Of a DNA stretch of 7,010 bases, positions 5,991-7,010 are shown piece after piece; positions within the stretch are counted from its first letter, which is position 1; every line of letters begins with the position of its first letter. Source of the stretch: JAMBLL01 sp036985935 (lineage in GTDB: Bacteria > Actinomycetota > Acidimicrobiia > Spongiisociales > UBA5794). The stretch is from NCBI GenBank assembly GCA_036985935.1, contig BTQP01000107.1, positions 1-7,010 of the forward strand. The letters are read 5' to 3'. Under the pieces are notes generated by a model. It saw only the letters and a program-made list of their open reading frames with translations, ran no database searches and had not been told where the DNA came from. A program made the translations under genes and the position numbers.

Positions 5991-6015
5991 CATCGTAGCA
6001 CCACCGACTACGATG
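5991..6015. promoter_or_regulatory. Dyad CATCGTAG-N9-CTACGATG with divergent -10 candidates
   Basis: Perfect 8-bp inverted arms (5991-5998 and 6008-6015) flank a 9-nt spacer in the shared control region. Each arm contains the hexamer TACGAT reading outward: on the minus strand at 5992-5997 toward the transporter operon, and on the plus strand at 6009-6014 toward the regulator. The element could be a pair of divergent -10 boxes, a regulator-binding site, or both. No strong -35 hexamers are seen. Together with the adjacent palindrome it fills most of the 100-bp gap between the two genes. Confidence 0.45.
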
Positions 6016-6021
6016 GGCTAA

Positions 6022-6027
6022 TACGAT
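6022..6027 (+). promoter_or_regulatory. Candidate -10 box (TACGAT) of the lacI-family gene
   Basis: TACGAT ends 9 nt before the ATG at 6037, so transcription would begin about 3 nt before the start codon, giving an essentially leaderless message. This agrees with the absence of any Shine-Dalgarno sequence in the AT-rich TAAGTAGTT that precedes the ATG. It lies within a small dyad TAAT-ACG-ATTA (6019-6029). Confidence 0.4.
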
Positions 6028-6036
6028 TAAGTAGTT

Positions 6037-7010
6037 ATGCCGCATCAGCAGAATAGGCGTCCATCGATGAAGGATGTAGCGCACAAAGCAGGGGTTTCCC
6101 AGGCAACCGTGTCGCTGGTCCTCAACGATGTTGCTGGGTCAGGGATCTCTGATTCGACCCAGATTCGCGTGCGCGCCGCAGCCTCCTCTCTCGGATACCG
6201 ACACAATGCCTTGGCCCGCGGTCTAAAACTTCAACGCTCCGACACGATCGGATTTCTTTCCGATCACATCACGACGACGCCCTACGCAGTCGCCATGGTT
6301 CGTGGTGCACAGGACGCGGCCCGAGCGGCTGGAAAACATCTGCTTATCCTCAATCTTGACCTTGACGGGACATCGATTGACGCAGATGCTGCCGATCTTG
6401 CGATCTCGGAGCTTCTCGAGAGACGGGTCGAGGGCATTGTGTATGCCGCGATGTTCCACAGTGCCGTACAGGTTCCCGACGGTCTCGGCGAGGTACGCTC
6501 CGTATTGCTCGACGCCCAGTCGCACGGTGCTGAGCTGCCCTCGATCGTTCCAGATGAGTACGGTGCAGCGAGACAAGCTGTGAGCCACCTGCTCGATGCA
6601 GGGCACCGCCGCATCGCCCATCTCACGCGCCCTTCGGGACCGATCGCAGTCGATTTACGAGAGCGCGCCTACCGCGATGCACTCTCGGAGGCGGGCCTGG
6701 ATCTCGACGATCAACACGTTGAAGTCGGTGTCGATACCACACCCGGTGGCTTCGATACCGCGATGAAGGCGTTGACCCGGAACCATCGACCTACCGCACT
6801 GTTCTGTTTCAATGACCAAATGGCAATGGGTGCGTATCAGGCCGCAGACGAGTTAGGTCTCGGTGTTCCCGATGACGTGTCCATCGTCGGATTCGACGAC
6901 GTGTCCCTGATCGCTCCAGTGTTGAGGCCGCAGCTCACAACAATGCGGTTGCCGCATTACGAGATGGGCAAGTTGGCAGTCGAATGCGTGCTCGCACCCG
7001 AGTGGATCGT
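6037..7010 (+). CDS. LacI-family transcriptional regulator (3' end outside window)
   Basis: 324 residues are visible with no stop before the window ends; the family is usually about 330-345 residues, so little is missing. The N-terminal helix-turn-helix MKDVAHKAGVSQATVSLVLN (11-30) is followed by the hinge region with YRHNALARGL (54-63). The periplasmic-binding-protein-like effector domain then starts at SDTIGFLSD (68-76). Typical C-terminal-domain landmarks are GHRRIAHL (189-196), FCFNDQMAMG (256-265), PDDVSIVGFDD (278-288) and a closing TTMRLPHYEMG (301-311). The start at 6037 gives the usual short tail before the DNA-binding motif; an ATG at 6067 would begin at the motif itself. It is divergent from the sugar importer and very likely controls it from the shared 100-bp region, responding to a sugar ligand. 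The plus frame has no interruption. Confidence 0.93.
   Translation, partial: MPHQQNRRPSMKDVAHKAGVSQATVSLVLNDVAGSGISDSTQIRVRAAASSLGYRHNALARGLKLQRSDTIGFLSDHITTTPYAVAMVRGAQDAARAAGKHLLILNLDLDGTSIDADAADLAISELLERRVEGIVYAAMFHSAVQVPDGLGEVRSVLLDAQSHGAELPSIVPDEYGAARQAVSHLLDAGHRRIAHLTRPSGPIAVDLRERAYRDALSEAGLDLDDQHVEVGVDTTPGGFDTAMKALTRNHRPTALFCFNDQMAMGAYQAADELGLGVPDDVSIVGFDDVSLIAPVLRPQLTTMRLPHYEMGKLAVECVLAPEWI

Noticed and set aside
6223..6626. Minus-strand open frames opposite the LacI-type gene
   Set aside because: They are antisense shadows of an unambiguous LacI-family coding sequence and have no recognisable motifs.
1..7010. CRISPR array, insertion sequence, toxin-antitoxin or defence system
   Set aside because: No regularly spaced repeats, transposase or terminal inverted repeats, and no small paired toxin/antitoxin-like genes were seen. 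All sizeable coding regions have ordinary explanations except one unknown membrane protein.

Overview
The window looks like ordinary chromosome from a moderately GC-rich actinobacterium. AglE/AglF/AglG-like sugar transport proteins, a LacI regulator, a tRNA without an encoded CCA, and probable leaderless starts beside a perfect AGGAGG ribosome-binding site all fit Actinobacteriota. An Acidimicrobiia-like (Ilumatobacter-type) lineage is my best guess, but it is inference from protein style and was not tested.

Left end (1-375): the 3' end of a plus-strand DUF1330-type gene, then a complete tRNA-Ser(UGA), then a 46-nt perfect-armed hairpin without a U-tract that separates these from minus-strand genes. 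Region 375-1732 (minus): a second, complete DUF1330-type protein preceded by an EamA/DMT-family exporter. Both have the same TACACT-N6-ATG arrangement at their starts, which suggests leaderless transcripts. Region 1847-2359 (minus): an unrecognised 170-aa membrane protein just downstream of the transport operon.

Region 2409-5936 (minus) is the core: an alpha-glucoside-type (AglE/F/G-like) ABC importer. A lipoprotein substrate-binding protein comes first, then a 15-bp GC-rich hairpin, then two permease genes with an ATGA overlap. Right end (6037-7010, plus): a divergent LacI-family regulator, cut off by the window edge. The 100-bp divergent control region carries two dyad elements and three TACGAT hexamers placed as -10 boxes, one facing the transporter and two facing the regulator.

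Together 2409-7010 reads as a self-contained regulated sugar-uptake locus. The regulator probably senses the imported sugar or a derivative and represses the transporter from the shared intergenic region. No transport ATPase and no glycoside hydrolase is encoded in the window, so the importer probably relies on an ATPase encoded elsewhere or beyond the right edge. I found no mobile element, CRISPR array, phage gene or clearly new biological system. The most worthwhile leads are the regulatory architecture, the inter-gene hairpin and the unknown membrane protein.
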